NCBI GenBank assembly: GCA_029237695.1
Contig: CM055265.1
Coordinates: 77,804,447 to 77,868,446, forward strand
DNA: 64,000 nucleotides
Source: Conchocele bisecta
Taxonomy: Eukaryota; Mollusca; Bivalvia; Lucinida; Thyasiridae
Reading direction: 5' to 3'
The position numbers and the translations under genes were made by a program. How positions within the stretch are numbered: the stretch's first letter is position 1; each line of letters begins with the position of its first letter. Positions 1-10,719 of the stretch are shown piece after piece. The notes under the pieces are model-generated. The model did no database searches. It was given only the letters and a program-made list of their open reading frames with translations, and was not told the DNA's origin.

Positions 1-296
1 GACTAACAAATTTAATTCAGCCTTAAGTAAATAGATGTACAAAGGCAATAAATGCCGTTTCTTCAGAAACAACTACACATAAGTACATGTATTGGTCAAT
101 GCCAAACATAATACAGAGTTTTTTCTTCTTTCAGCCATCCCACCTAAATGTCGACTCCAACCAAGGTAATCCTACGGTGGCACATAGGGGACATGGAATA
201 TTTTTACTACCGGCAGGTTTCGCGTGCACACGCAAAACTGTTTCACGTGCGCACGCGATAGCTTAGCCAATGAAATGACGTACATTTCAGTTTACC

Positions 297-735
297 AGTG
301 TTGTACACCAATATGGCATGTTACCATATGGATACACATCAGTATGGCCTCTCACCAGTATGTATATACACCGGTATGGCCTGTCATCAATATGCATACA
401 CAGTATTATGACATGTCACCAATATGTACACATAAGTATGACATGTCACCAGTATATGTACACACCAATACGGCATGTCACCAATACGTATAAACGACAA
501 TATGACATGTGATTAGTATGTAAACACAGCAGTATGCCATGTCACCAGTAGGTGTACACACCTATATGGCATGTCACCAGAATGTATAGACACACACCAG
601 TATGGCGTGTCGCCAGTACGTATACATACACACGAGAATGGCATGTCACAAGTATGTATACACACCGCTATGGAATATCACCAGTATGTAGACACAACTG
701 TATGGAGTGTCACACGGGTGTATATCCATATTGGT
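297..735. repeat. ~31-bp tandem array in intron 6
   Basis: Diverged units built around GGCATGTCACCAGTATGTA and TACACACC repeat about 13 times at 30-36 bp spacing. The open frames over this stretch are by-products of the repeat. It lies next to a second, unrelated array. Confidence 0.85.
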
Positions 736-739
736 GACA

Positions 740-1228
740 GAGAATGTCAGATCGTTGATCAATTCCAGGATGACAGAGTCTGTCAGATCGTGGATCAAGT
801 TCAGGATGACGTATGATCAATTTCAAGATTACTTAGTCTGTGAGATCATGGATTAATTTCAGGATGACAGACTATGTCATGATCGTGGATCAATTTCAGG
901 ATGACGGACTCTGTTATGATCGTGGATCAATTTCAGGATGACGGACTCTGTCATGATCGTGGATCAATTTCAGGATGAGATCGTGGATCAATTTCAGGAT
1001 GACAGACTCTGTCATGATCGTGGATAAATTTTAGGATGAGATTGTGGATCAATTTCACGATGAGGTCGTGGATCAATTTCAGGATTGCAGAGTCTGTCAG
1101 ATCGTTTCTCAATTTCAGGATGACAGACTCTTTCAGATCGTTTCTCTATTTCAGGATGACAGAGTCTGTCAGATCGTGGATCAATTTCAGGATCAGAGAC
1201 TGTCATCCTGAAATTCTTCCACGATCTG
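740..1228. repeat. 37-bp tandem array ending 62 bp from exon 6
   Basis: Units contain GATGACAGACTCTGTCATGA and CGTGGATCAATTTCAG. The clean units at 861, 898 and 935 are spaced exactly 37 bp, with shorter 22-bp variants around 970-1070. The last unit (about 1198-1228) is inverted, so the right end can fold on itself. In gene orientation the array begins just downstream of the exon-6 donor. Confidence 0.88.
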
Positions 1229-1290
1229 ACAAAACCGGGCTTATTCAATATCTAACCATTGTAGATCATGTGTCAGGGTATAATACATAC

Positions 1291-1420
1291 AGTGGTCTCG
1301 TCTTCATGAAGGACCTGGTCGTATTCACTCATTGCCACACAGAATATAATGGCAGTTACATCCTCAAAACAGTGTATCCATTTCTTTCTTTCTGACCGCT
1401 GACCTCCTACATCAAATAAT
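1291..1420 (-). CDS. GNAO1: Galpha-o coding exon 6 (switch II)
   Basis: This 130-bp exon encodes residues 198-241. It contains the G3 motif DVGGQ (D201-Q205; Q205 positions the hydrolytic water), then switch [13 protein letters not shown], the beta-4 strand VTAIIFCVA and the Go-typical [10 protein letters not shown]. The acceptor reads CTCTTTCAG before ATTATTTGAT; the donor is ACT followed by GTATGT. The first base completes the lysine codon split with exon 5 (phase 2), and the exon ends in phase 0. The length equals the vertebrate Gi/Go exon 6. E-D after HCF and the histidine in LHEDE separate it from Gi. Confidence 0.97.
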
Positions 1421-2011
1421 CTGAAAGAGGCAAGATATAACGTGAAACCGTAAATCAAAAGTGCTAGGATGTGAATCTAGATTCAGAAATGAATTCACTG
1501 TACGACTGTACGTGTGTATTTGCTGTTACCTGTATCAAGATATGAATACAATAGTGCTTAGAATAATTCAGATTTCAAGAATGTGTACAATAAGGAATGC
1601 TCTTATTTTACTGTAGTTAGACGTAGATGGTGCAAATTTGGGAAAGTTCTTATTCCAGCTAAAACATACATGCATTTACAAACCAAACTAGAGCAAGTGA
1701 GCAGAGCCTCACGGATACCCCCGGCCGCCGTCTGGACACGACAAACAAAAACAATAAAGCACATCTTACAGACGGATGGATAAACGGACGGATATACAAA
1801 CAATATATACCCCTCGCATACTTAATATGACAAGGTATAAATATCGGATGTACCAATACAATAACTTTTCCTTTTTGTTGTATTAAGAGACCATTGTTTT
1901 AAGCGACCAGTTTCGGTGACCCCGTTGAGTAATTCAAAATGTTACATACAATGATATGCTATAGACGCACAGGCACATAAGTACATTCCCATATACTACA
2001 TACATACTTAC
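1421..2011 (-). other. Intron 5, with a dispersed repeat
   Basis: The intron is 591 bp with GTAAGT and CAG borders. Its middle (about 1655-1800) matches 59475-59590: both share ACTAGAGCAAGTGAGCAGAG, a CTCACGGATACC run and a proline-rich-looking CCGCCGCC stretch, followed by GACGGATGG-type repeats. That match marks a dispersed repeat, so the open frames here are probably not genes. Confidence 0.75.
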
Positions 2012-2140
2012 TTAAAATTTAAATTTTTAAAAGAGAAGTGAACTTCAACTATTCCCGTAGTCTTTACTCGCGTACGCAATATATCTTGTTCTGTAGGCAT
2101 ATATTCTCTCCCTCCTAGCCGATCTAAATCATCTAGAAAG
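2012..2140 (-). CDS. GNAO1: Galpha-o coding exon 5 (switch I)
   Basis: This 129-bp exon encodes residues 155-198. It includes the end of the helical domain ([10 protein letters not shown]), linker [11 protein letters not shown] and switch [10 protein letters not shown]179 stabilises the transition state and is the cholera-toxin-type ADP-ribosylation arginine in the family, T182 binds Mg2+ and G184 contacts RGS proteins. It ends with [10 protein letters not shown]. The acceptor is CTACTTGCAG; the donor is AATTTTAA followed by [22 protein letters not shown] differs from vertebrate VETHFTFKNLHFR but fits protostome Go as recalled. Phases agree on both sides. Confidence 0.97.
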
Positions 2141-3777
2141 CTGCAAGTAGAAATATATAAAGGACCATACTACATGAGTGGCGATTTAATGTGATATTTA
2201 TTAAACGAGTTTGCTAATTTCATAAGAAACTAGGCGGTACATAATTAAATGTATGTGACTGTGACTTCAGAAATGTGGTTTATGACTTTAGATATATCAA
2301 TAACTTTGCCATAAATGTGAGGGAACAATTATATTGAACACCTAGGCGTAGGAGCCGGGGTGGTTAAGGGCGAAATGTATAGCCCCACCGCACAGTGTTA
2401 GAGTGGGGGGAGTGACGGAGTATGCTTTGACCCCACACGCAATATAATGTAAGAATACGTGTTACCTTGTCCCATCCAATAATTCAAATGCTCATACACA
2501 TATGGAACACGGGGCAACAGACAGTTACGTATATTAAAAAAATAACGACAAATTCAGTCAATCTACTTCTGAAAATATAACGAATATGACGCAATCAGCA
2601 CAACCTTTATTACCATTGAACTGATAACATGATAACGATAGATGGTTCTACTCTGTAAAACTATCAAAATGACTTGACATACAAAAATGCACGACATTGT
2701 TGTGTCTATGAAAACGGGAAGATGTACCGATCGCCATAAACTAGAACCCGCCTAAACGTTTGGATATCATATGACGCCAGATGTTAATGTAACCCATTTG
2801 CCAAGCATGCTTATACACAAATCAGACTGAACGAACGTGCAGTCTGATTTGGGTGAACGCTGCATGGAACAGCAACAAAGGACTATCTTGCACACGTATT
2901 GATACAAGAGATGCGTGTTTCAATAGTTATCATTGTGCGCTCAAGCATTCTCAAGAGCATGTGTTGCTAAATTTAGAACGTAACAATCGTATCAAGTGTT
3001 GTTGAGCTAGCACCGCTGTTTTCAAAGATAATATGTTTTCACCAGAACTGCAGTTGATATGCTGATAACGGCATACTTCACATTGATGCTATGGACGAAC
3101 CATGGTACCGAACGAACGCGCGTTCAATGCAATTATAACTGAGTTCGTATGGAACTACATGATGACAGCGATTCTGTGACGTCATTACTTCGTTGAACTG
3201 AAGTAAAACATATGCGAATGAACCATATATCGGCATTCATGTTTAAACTTTTCTGAGGATGTTTTCAAAGTTTATATTCGAAATAAAGTTGTTGATTGGA
3301 GGGGATGGATGACAGCTCAGTCTCGACCAATCAAACCTGATTTCGAGCATAATATTGGACACATTCTCAGAAAGAGTTGTAGTACTTATGGGTTAATATT
3401 TGGTCGACTTTCTGCCAATTCCATTCCATGCCTGTGTCACTGAATATCCATTTGATCGTGACATGTTAAACTTAGTTCAATTGGAATTCAGAATAGAATG
3501 CTAACTATTAGACATATTTTCCGAAATGTATTTTACATGTGTCTTGTAAACATGAGGTTCGTGTGCGTTTTCAACAACTCGAAAACACGTCATGACTGCG
3601 GCGTTGTAGCATCTTACTCGAAGTTTAATTGGAAGTACTGATTATTTACACCATTTTGGTCAAGCAATCGCCTTACAAGCGAACATGTTCAAATGGGCAA
3701 AGTACAAAAATCACCCGACGCGTATTAAAGATTAACATTTTAAGTGTAACAGTTTGTAAGAAAATTTATTACGAACA
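2141..3777 (-). other. Intron 4, left part, no gene seen
   Basis: AT-rich intronic sequence. A short inverted repeat AATCAGACTG and CAGTCTGATT lies at 2821-2850. No domain-bearing frame or element with clear ends was recognised. Confidence 0.6.
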
Positions 3778-3781
3778 TTAA

Positions 3782-4119
3782 AGGTACATGCCCACGCAGC
3801 AGGTTACACTGTACTACAACTTTTAATTTTCTGTCATGCCTTATATGAGCCATATGTCTACCCACTAACGAGTTATTTTTAATTACGGCGCGTGTTAATT
3901 GGTGTTAAATCGCATTTTATATGCCGCGACCAGAAAGGGTATTTTCCGACCTCGTGCTATTTTTACCAATACGCGTCACGTGACACGGTCAATCATATCA
4001 CATCTTTGACATGCGCAGTGAAGTATCGGGAGTTGAGAAGAAAAATCTCTATTCGAGTCCAAATCTAAATCTCCACATAACCCTTTCCATTTGGTGATCT
4101 GGTCGCCAATATTAACCAC

Positions 4120-4150
<31 letters not shown>

Positions 4151-4508
4151 GTACTGCCTGTCCCTCAGACATTTCGCCTTTCTTTTGGCCGACGCTGTTT
4201 CATACAATTTCCGTCCTGGACGTTTCGACATGTTGATATTCTTGTTTATATATTGGGAAGCCTACTGGCGCGCGTAGTATACTGCGCATGCGCACCGCAA
4301 GCCGTCATGTGAAAGTCGTCGTCCCCGCACATCATCAAAATAGACTGTTACCGCCGCGCGTCGCTAACAGTAAATTGATAATTAATAAATGATTATATTT
4401 GTATAGCGGGCACTCGTAATTTTTAGAACTGGTGGAATATTGACATAATGATACACTTATTTAATTCCTATAAAGAACATGTTGTGCCTACTGCATGGGT
4501 ATGTACCT
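3782..4508 (+). mobile_element. Foldback-type element J, copy 1 (727 bp)
   Basis: The ends are inverted repeats beginning AGGTACATGCCCAC, flanked on both sides by TTAA (3778-3781 and 4509-4512). TTAA target duplication is the hallmark of piggyBac-like and Kolobok-like transposons; which one is not decidable here. There is no transposase. A 73-codon frame at 4091-4312 recurs in the inverted copy at 27325-28027, but it crosses a (CT)n run and is probably not a gene. Confidence 0.88.
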
Positions 4509-4647
4509 TTAAGTGTGACTTTGACTAGCGATATGGGGCTTGAGTTCCTTGCGACGAGAAATAAGTCTGTGCATCCGCATTTCATTTAAGTCCCAGTTTT
4601 CAGGTCGTAGTCACATTTATTACTAATTAAGGTAGATATTAAATATG

Positions 4648-4702
4648 CCAGTGGACGAAGGGGGCTAAGTCCCTTTGGGATTTAGACCCCTTCGTCTACT
4701 GG
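4648..4702. repeat. Small palindrome in intron 4
   Basis: The arms CCAGTGGACGAAGGGG and CCCCTTCGTCTACTGG enclose an imperfectly paired centre. It lies 55 nt downstream of the exon-4 donor in the pre-mRNA. Confidence 0.7.
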
Positions 4703-4756
4703 GTCTTTAAATTCATGTACTAGTTTAATACGCATCCAAATCCAAGCAACACTTAC

Positions 4757-4917
4757 TATTTCGCTGAATCATTAAGTTGGTATTCATTCGAACGACCAAA
4801 GCATTCTTGTACGCCTACATCCTGCCAGAGCCGCTTCATGGCCAGCAGAAGGTCCTCTGAGAAGGGCTCCGTGTCCTCCATACGGGCTATAACGTCTAAA
4901 ACCATCTTTGCATCAGA
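4757..4917 (-). CDS. GNAO1: Galpha-o coding exon 4 (helical domain)
   Basis: This 161-bp exon encodes residues 102-155 of the all-helical domain that clamps the nucleotide. It starts [20 protein letters not shown], followed by LLLAMKRLW and [18 protein letters not shown]. It begins in phase 0 after GAG of exon 3 and ends after two bases of a tyrosine codon (AAATA followed by GTAAGT). The acceptor is GTCTCTATTTCAG. The first 48 bp and the acceptor are themselves the terminal unit of a tandem array that continues to about 5772. Confidence 0.97.
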
Positions 4918-5772
4918 CTGAAATAGAGACACACATGTGTTCCCATAGCGTCTAAAACCATCGTTGCATCAGACTGAAATAGAGACACACACGTGTTGTT
5001 CATATTGAACCTCTACATGCTATTATGTCTAAAACCATATTTGTATCGGACTGAAATAGAGCCACACACAGGTGATATACTGGACCGCCATACGGGCTAT
5101 AACGTCTAAAACTATGGACTGAAAGAGAGACACACACAAGTTCTATTCATAAGGGACCGCCATACAGATTATAACTTCTAAAACCTTATTTGCCCATACG
5201 GACTATAACGTCTAAAACCACCTTTGCATCCGACTGAAGTAGAAACAACACGTGGTAGTCATACTGATCAGCCAGACATATGATAACGTCTAAAACCATC
5301 GTTGCATCAGACTGAAATAAGACACACACGTGTTGTTCATATTTAAAATCTACAGGCTATACAGTCTAAAACCATCTTTCCATCAGACTGAAATAGAGAC
5401 ACAGACACTCAAGTGGTATTCATACTGGACCGCCATACTAATTATAACTTCTAACACAATATTTGCTTATACGGGCTATAACGTCTAAAACCATATTTGC
5501 ATCAGACCGAAATAGAGAGACACACAAGTGATATTCATACTGAACCGCTATACTGACTATAACATCTAAAACCATATTTGCCCACACAGGCTACTACATC
5601 TAAACCTATCTTTGCATCAAACTTAAACAGAGACACACACGGGATATAACAGGCTACACCCCTCCATACAGGCTATAACGGGCCACACCCTTCAATACTT
5701 GCTATAACGTATATAAAAACCATGTTTGTGTCAGACTGGAAAAGTCTGGTATTCATTCTGGACCGCTATGCG
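4918..5772 (-). repeat. Tandem array of exon-4 acceptor copies
   Basis: About 12 degenerate units, each resembling in gene orientation the exon-4 acceptor (CTATTTCAGTCTGATGCAA) plus its first ~48 coding bases (…GGTTTTAGACGTTATAG). The equivalent GTCTAAAACC anchor falls at 4894 (real exon), 4950, 5027, 5104, 5176, 5210, 5288, 5364, 5449, 5483, 5564, 5598 and about 5708. The commonest spacing is about 77 bp, with 34-bp short units. Several units keep an intact AG (near 4970, 5047, 5310, 5390); others have lost it (near 5510, 5620). Confidence 0.9.
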
Positions 5773-5778
5773 GAAAAT

Positions 5779-5905
5779 AAAATCAGTGGTATCATCCGCA
5801 AAGAGCCTAACCTGCGATGTAATACCCTCGGCAGGTCGTAAATGTACAACAGACGAGTAGCGGGTCAAGAACGGATCACTGAGACAGTTCAACAGAGAGA
5901 TAACA
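5779..5905 (-). pseudogene. Reverse-transcriptase palm remnant of a non-LTR retrotransposon
   Basis: On the minus strand, GITSQVRLFADDT is readable at about 5779-5818. It carries the FADD form of the RT catalytic box. Just upstream, in other frames, sit decayed SVLDPLL and LYIYDLP segments matching the usual order before that box. At least two frame breaks separate them, and only about 40 codons survive. This looks like a dead fragment of a Jockey- or RTE-like LINE. It abuts the exon-4 acceptor array. Confidence 0.75.
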
Positions 5906-6076
5906 GCATACACTTTGGGTGTACAGTATATACAGTAGAACCTCTCTACACCGGACACATATACAAGCTATGCCTGCTTAATTGTATGTGTTTCTTGTAA
6001 TATCTCACCGTGGATAACGTCTGTTCATGATCGCAAACCACATATACCTGTTTTGCGGTGCCCATATGCCTAATTT

Positions 6077-6148
6077 ACAATGGAGCCTCTCTAAGCCGAA
6101 CACCCTGGGGGCCTCCCAGGGTGTCCGGTTTAAAGAGGTTTCACTGTA
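6077..6148. mobile_element. Foldback element D, copy 1 (~72 bp)
   Basis: Nearly perfect palindrome from ACAATGGAGCCTCTCTAAGC to AAAGAGGTTTCACTGTA. Family ends read TA-CAGTGGAACCTCTCTAAAC, resembling pogo/Tigger-type termini with TA duplication (inference). Half-copies lie at 5925-5962 and 17283-17312. Confidence 0.8.
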
Positions 6149-6239
6149 CATCTAATCGTCTATCCGCCATGAATATTGTATCCCCGTCTGAAAGCCATGG
6201 CCTATGATTCCAATTCCGAAATGTTCACCCTTATCTCAT

Positions 6240-6400
6240 CGCCGTGTATTGATTTCGAGGTAATACAATAGTGTCCGTAAATGACGTTGAAAGTTGACGC
6301 AACATTCAGAGCTCGTTTGAAATTGTATTCCGCATGAGCTCTAAATTTAAAAGTCATTTACGGGAAGTATTATTGATTTTCGAAATAAATATCGGCTAAA
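6240..6400. repeat. Foldback family R, copy 1
   Basis: Contains GTAAATGACGTTGAAAGTTGACG and its near complement around a GAGCTC-rich centre. Related copies are at 23870-24075, 41836-42010, 56850-57065 and 59100-59345. Confidence 0.55.
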
Positions 6401-6422
6401 CACAGCGAGATGAGGGAGATAT

Positions 6423-6723
6423 GTAGCCTATTTAACCAACATTGCAAAGTATACTTATCTATAGCAAAGTATACTTTGAGGGAGCAATCATTTATTTTTC
6501 CTGAAATACATTATTTCATATAGAACTAACGACTGCATATATTTAATGATTAAAAGTATGCAGAATTATTATACTGAATTTATTACATTATCAAAATGGC
6601 TGTGATAATGTAATAAATTAAGTATAATACAAAATCATAAATTTATCCTAAAATTTTAAATTTCTCCCTCAAAGTATACTTTGCTAGAAAATTATACTTT
6701 GCAATGTTGGTGAAATAGGCTAC
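6423..6723. mobile_element. Foldback element E, copy 1 (~300 bp)
   Basis: The ends are GTAGCCTATTT and AAATAGGCTAC, followed inwards by CATTGCAAAGTATACTT. A central palindrome TTATCACAGCCATTTTGGCTGTGATAA is present as imperfect arms. There is no coding potential. Five other copies are in the window. Confidence 0.85.
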
Positions 6724-6840
6724 AAGGCTCGCATGAACATTTAATCAAAGCAAATATAGATCAGCATCTAATAGCCGCGCGGTCGCCCCAGGATCTACAT
6801 TATCATTAGTATATTAACCATTCCTGACATTGGCGTTTAA

Positions 6841-7074
6841 TCCTTTCACCGCTAACTGGAATGGATTTTGATATGCTAACTTTGCAACCAATCCAACCGT
6901 CACAGATTGATTTTCAGACTAGTCCATTTATGAAAATGGGGTGTTTCTGATCTGACAATATGAAAATTACTTACAAAAAGTGCAGATCCTGATGAGACGG
7001 CTCGTCACGAGCCGGCTCATATGGATCTACACTGTTTGCCAGTACCACTATACAAGCATGTGGCGTTGAAAGGG
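6841..7074. mobile_element. Foldback element C, copy 1
   Basis: Flanked by TTAA at 6837-6840 and 7075-7078. Ends are CCTTTCACC and GAAAGGG. The off-centre hairpin TGATGAGACGGCTCGTCACGA is diagnostic of the family. TTAA plus CCCTTT termini suggest a piggyBac-type non-autonomous element. Confidence 0.85.
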
Positions 7075-7107
7075 TTAACTGACAAAGTACACCGCATGTC
7101 TAGATCG

Positions 7108-7442
7108 TACGGAGCCCAGCAGGGGACATGGACTTTTTTTAATTAATTCGTTCCTACGAAATAACAATTCGTTCCCACAAAATAACAAGTCGTTCCCTCA
7201 ATTTAACAATTCGTTTCCTCGAATTAACAATTCGTTCCCACGATATAACAATTCGTTCCCTCGAATTAACAATTCGTTCCCACGAAATGACAATTCGCTT
7301 CCTCACTTTAACAATTCGTTCCCTCGAATTAACAATTCGTTCCCACGATATAACAATTCGTTCCCACGAATTAACAATTAGTTCCCGTGGGAACGAATTA
7401 ATAAAACAAAAAAGAATTCTACGTCGGCTGCGGGGCTCCGTA
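7108..7442. mobile_element. Element B, copy 1, with exact 6-bp TSD
   Basis: The ends are TACGGAGCCC and GGGGCTCCGTA. The 6-bp target duplication AGATCG is exact (7102-7107 and 7443-7448). The left arm is a run of 21-bp units AACAATTCGTTCCC plus a seven-base variable tail; the right arm keeps only one inverted unit. TAYGG-type ends with 6-bp duplications recall the IS3EU superfamily (from memory, to be checked). Open frames reading TIRSLEL and TIRSHDI merely reflect the 21-bp period. Confidence 0.92.
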
Positions 7443-7448
7443 AGATCG

Positions 7449-8000
7449 ATTATACAACCGAGCGGATCAAAGGCTACACAGACCTATCGGCAATAACGTC
7501 AATATTCTCAGAACCATAGACGCGATCTGACTCATGCATGGTGCAGAAGAGCGCTCAAAATAGTAACGATCATTCTGAAAACAACAACTAAAAAGAACAT
7601 AAAACTCGCTGTATTGGTAAAAACGTCCTTACAGATCTACGAATATACACGTTATACACAGCCGCGTGCGTTAATCTTGCCCAGATTATCAACGTTTATG
7701 AGCATATAATGGCGATGCCGACTCGCAATCAAGCAATTTGATTATCTGAGCCTGAGCTGTAGCACAGCTCAGGCTCAGCCAATCAAGCTGCTTGATGATT
7801 TCAAGCAAAGTATTGACGCGTTTTGAAATAACGAAATTATTGACGGTATTGGCAAGATTATCGCAGGCAGTAACGTACACGGGTGGAATATTCGAACATT
7901 TGCCCACTAAATGTGTTGCAAGAATTCAAATCCCGGGGGTGGAATGGTTTGATTGTTGCATGACCCACATTCTATTCTTTCACACGTGATTATGCTAATA
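7449..8000. other. Intronic stretch with one hairpin
   Basis: A hairpin at about 7737-7800 has arms GAGCCTGAGCTGTAGC and GCACAGCTCAGGCTCAG in a wider AATCAAGC context. Nothing else is recognised. Confidence 0.5.
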
Positions 8001-8288
8001 TGTGGCTGTGACTGGATACATGGTGTTTATGGGCGTTGTGACCAGTGTAGCTACTGATCAAATAGCACACGCATGTAGCCTGATAACGATCCATATTGCT
8101 TGTTGGAAGCATGACATATGATTTCATTGACGGAATGGCTATTGCTTGTTAGAAGCATGTTGGGTGTTTCATTGACGGAATGGCGAAAAGTGCAGATCCT
8201 GATCAGACTGTGCGGATGCACAGGCTGATCTGGATCTACACTGGTCGCAAAACTCATAAGCCCCATTTATCGAGTCACGTCCACATAT
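8001..8288. mobile_element. Foldback element F, copy 1
   Basis: Begins TGTGGCTGTGACTGGATACA and ends with the complement (CACGTCCACATA). The interior has the family landmarks CTGATCAAATAGCACAC, TGTTAGAAGCATG and the palindrome GATCAGACTGTGCGGATGCAC. About 14 whole or partial copies are in the window. Confidence 0.8.
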
Positions 8289-8530
8289 AATACAATAAAG
8301 TGTTTATGGGTCATGTCTCGTTGTCACATCTATGAACGTACAGGTAGAAGAATCGGTCGGACATATACCCGCTGAAAGGGTAGTTCCATGAAACCAAATC
8401 CCATGGGTGGAGTAATTTTATTGTTTCATGACCTACCTTCCCTTCATTCACACGTGGTTGTGCTATACTAATAGCAATTACGTGACTATGGGTCATGGCT
8501 AGCCGTGACAGGAGAACTGGTGCTTATTTG

Positions 8531-8745
8531 TGGCTGTGGCTGGAGAAATGGGCATATGGGTCTTGTCACCAGTGTAGATCCAGATCAGACAGATCAGAAT
8601 ATGCAATGTTCGTCATTCCAGCTGCCACGCGTCTAAGCAATATATATCGTTATCAGTCAGGGTAAGTAATGTGCTATTTGATCAGAACTACACTGATCGC
8701 AAATCCCAAAAGCCTCATTTTTCTCCAGTTACAGTCACATTCATT
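8531..8745. mobile_element. Foldback element F, copy 2 (rearranged)
   Basis: Carries GGCTGGAGAAATGGGCATAT, CCAGTGTAGATCCAGATCAG and the closing TTTTTCTCCAGTTACAGTC. The centre is shortened relative to copy 1, and another partial end follows at 8746-8790. Confidence 0.65.
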
Positions 8746-8790
8746 TGCGACCAGTGTAGATCCAGATCAACTGGTAAAGCACATCAAAAT

Positions 8791-9412
8791 GTCCCATTTT
8801 CAAGTAAGGTGGCGGGTGCCAATATGATACTTCTGAATATTCATGACAATTCATGCTCAAGCGTAGTCGGAGATGGACTGTCCCCCAGAGACAATACCGA
8901 ATGCCAACCGCCGGCTTAGAAAAGAGACATTACGCCGGACCACACATTCTTGAAGAACGGTTCATATTTCGGTGTTTTATGGGTTATTTCGGTATCTCTG
9001 GTGGTTTGCGTGCATTGCTACCAATACAACATACACTTGACGTCACCTCCCGCGAGTTACATGTATCGTATTTTTACATGTAAGAAAGGGACCCGAAAGT
9101 TCGGAACGGCGAACGTGTAGATAATTCAGTGACGATTTATGTCGCGTGTCATGATTGAGCATTAGTAGTTGCACAAAACTATGTAAATTATCCAAAACCA
9201 ACGAAATCCACTAACATCTACCCAAAATCCACCCAAATATCCATATGACACCAACATTCTGACCATCTGTTCAAACACCTGTGATTTCGACGCTTGCGAT
9301 CAGCGTAGCCCCGGATCAGCCTGCGCATCAGCGCAATCTGATTAGCGGCTACACTGATCGCCATTCAGTCACTAACTGTGATGCATCACAGTGTGCATAA
9401 TACTGTGTTACA
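8791..9412. other. Intronic stretch, no gene recognised
   Basis: Frames of 70-80 codons here have no recognisable domain. An F-related hairpin (GATCAGCGTAGCCCCGGATC …) lies at 9297-9361. Confidence 0.5.
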
Positions 9413-9818
9413 CAGGGCTCCAGATAAGCTGCGTATTTGCGTAAATACCCAATTAAAATTGCCAAAAAAAAAAACAATTGAAAACAGAAGTAGCGAGTAT
9501 CAAAAAGCAATAACAAATTTGTGGTACCTTTATCATGATAAGGAAAACAATAAACAAACCACAAATATAGCATATATTTTCTTATTTTCCATGAAAACAT
9601 ATCTTGGTATTTCATTAGAATTGTCTCCAAAGGAGACAATTATAATGAAATGCCAAGACATGTTTTCATTTCGAAGAAAACTATTCAATAATTGCTGTCT
9701 GTGATGTGTAAACAGTAGTGTGATTTTATTTTACCCAATTAAAATACTGAAATACCCAATTGCTTCAGATATGATGGAGTGAAAATACTCAATTACTATT
9801 TCCTTATCTGGAGCCCTG
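9413..9818. mobile_element. Foldback element H, copy 1 (~405 bp)
   Basis: Ends are CAGGGCTCCAGATAAG and its complement. The central palindrome is ATTAGAATTGTCTCC over GGAGACAATTATAATGA. CAGGG-type termini fit hAT-like non-autonomous elements, but no clean 8-bp duplication was found, so the class is unproven. Confidence 0.8.
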
Positions 9819-10047
9819 CTGTGTATGACAGAATGCGAATACAATATTGTTTACAGGGTATAGTGCAGCGAATGATTCCCAAAAGGTAAAATTTATTAAA
9901 ATAATTCAATCAACCAATCAATATGTATAGTCTATGTAAACAATAACAGGATTTACCAATGATAACGAAGTGAAGAGTAAAATAGTAATAATACAATAAT
10001 GCATGCCTGAAATGGGGATTGAACCATCGACCCTTGGGATATATAGC

Positions 10048-10380
10048 TACGTAAATTTACGCACGTATTATATTTATTACGCAACACAAATAAGGCACCG
10101 AAATTTACGACATTATATTTATTAAGCAAACAAAAAGATTTACGCACTATTATTACGCAACACAATATTTATTACGCAACACAAATAAGGCAAACCGAAA
10201 TTTACGCACTTCTTTATTAAATATTTATTCGCAACACAAATAAGGCAAACCGAAATTTACGCACTTATTATATTTATTACGCAACACAAATATTTATTAC
10301 GCAACACAAATATTTATTACGCAACACAAATATTTATTACGCAACACAAATAAGGCAAACAGATTTTCCCAACTATCATT
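10048..10380. repeat. ~20-bp tandem array ACGCAACACAAATATTTATT
   Basis: Units of ACGCAACACAAATATTTATT and the longer ACGCAACACAAATAAGGCAAAC alternate. The last four short units (10280-10355) are nearly identical, suggesting recent local expansion. A fragment of another foldback (ATATACGCCGCAAATTTC, full copy at 41074-41170) lies just right of it. Confidence 0.85.
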
Positions 10381-10719
10381 TTCTGATATACGCCGCAAAT
10401 TTCAAAATTACAATACAGTTAACCCTATATCCATCAGCATAACAACTAGAATCGAAGTCCACTAATATGACCAAAATCTACACTTGTTGTAAATGCGGTA
10501 ATGTCCATTCCCTCAGCCGAGTGTCCTGACTAGCATCGGGTAACTCGCTATGTATTGGCCGAATACACGACTTTGATATCGCCTGTGTTGTGTTGAACAG
10601 CCAAGCATCTTGTACTAACGTGTTATTCGCGAAAACACTGACGTTGTCGTATATGATGTTGAACAATTGCAGCTCGTTTTTCATGTCAAATTTCCAATGC
10701 AGTTTTGAGCAAACAGTTT

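Noticed and set aside
224..816. Open frames over 224-816 on + (HQYVYTP-rich peptides)
   Set aside because: They are translations of the ~31-bp tandem array, with no conserved domain.
1..1290. Search for Galpha-o exon 7 (NRMHES … NKKDLF) on the minus strand
   Set aside because: Not found by reading; the region is mostly tandem arrays, so the exon lies beyond the left edge.
1012..1395. Frames reading PEIDPRS and RSFLNFRM repeats
   Set aside because: By-product of the 37-bp minisatellite; one also runs antisense through exon 6.
1273..1458. 61-codon minus frame as a complete small protein
   Set aside because: It contains exon 6 but runs through both splice sites; the exon is 1291-1420.
5731..5958. 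75-codon minus frame as an intact protein
   Set aside because: It joins an RT scrap, a D half-element and array sequence; frame breaks show it is a relic.
10048..10380. CRISPR-like spacing of repeats
   Set aside because: Adjacent 20-bp units without unique spacers in an animal intron; a simple tandem array.
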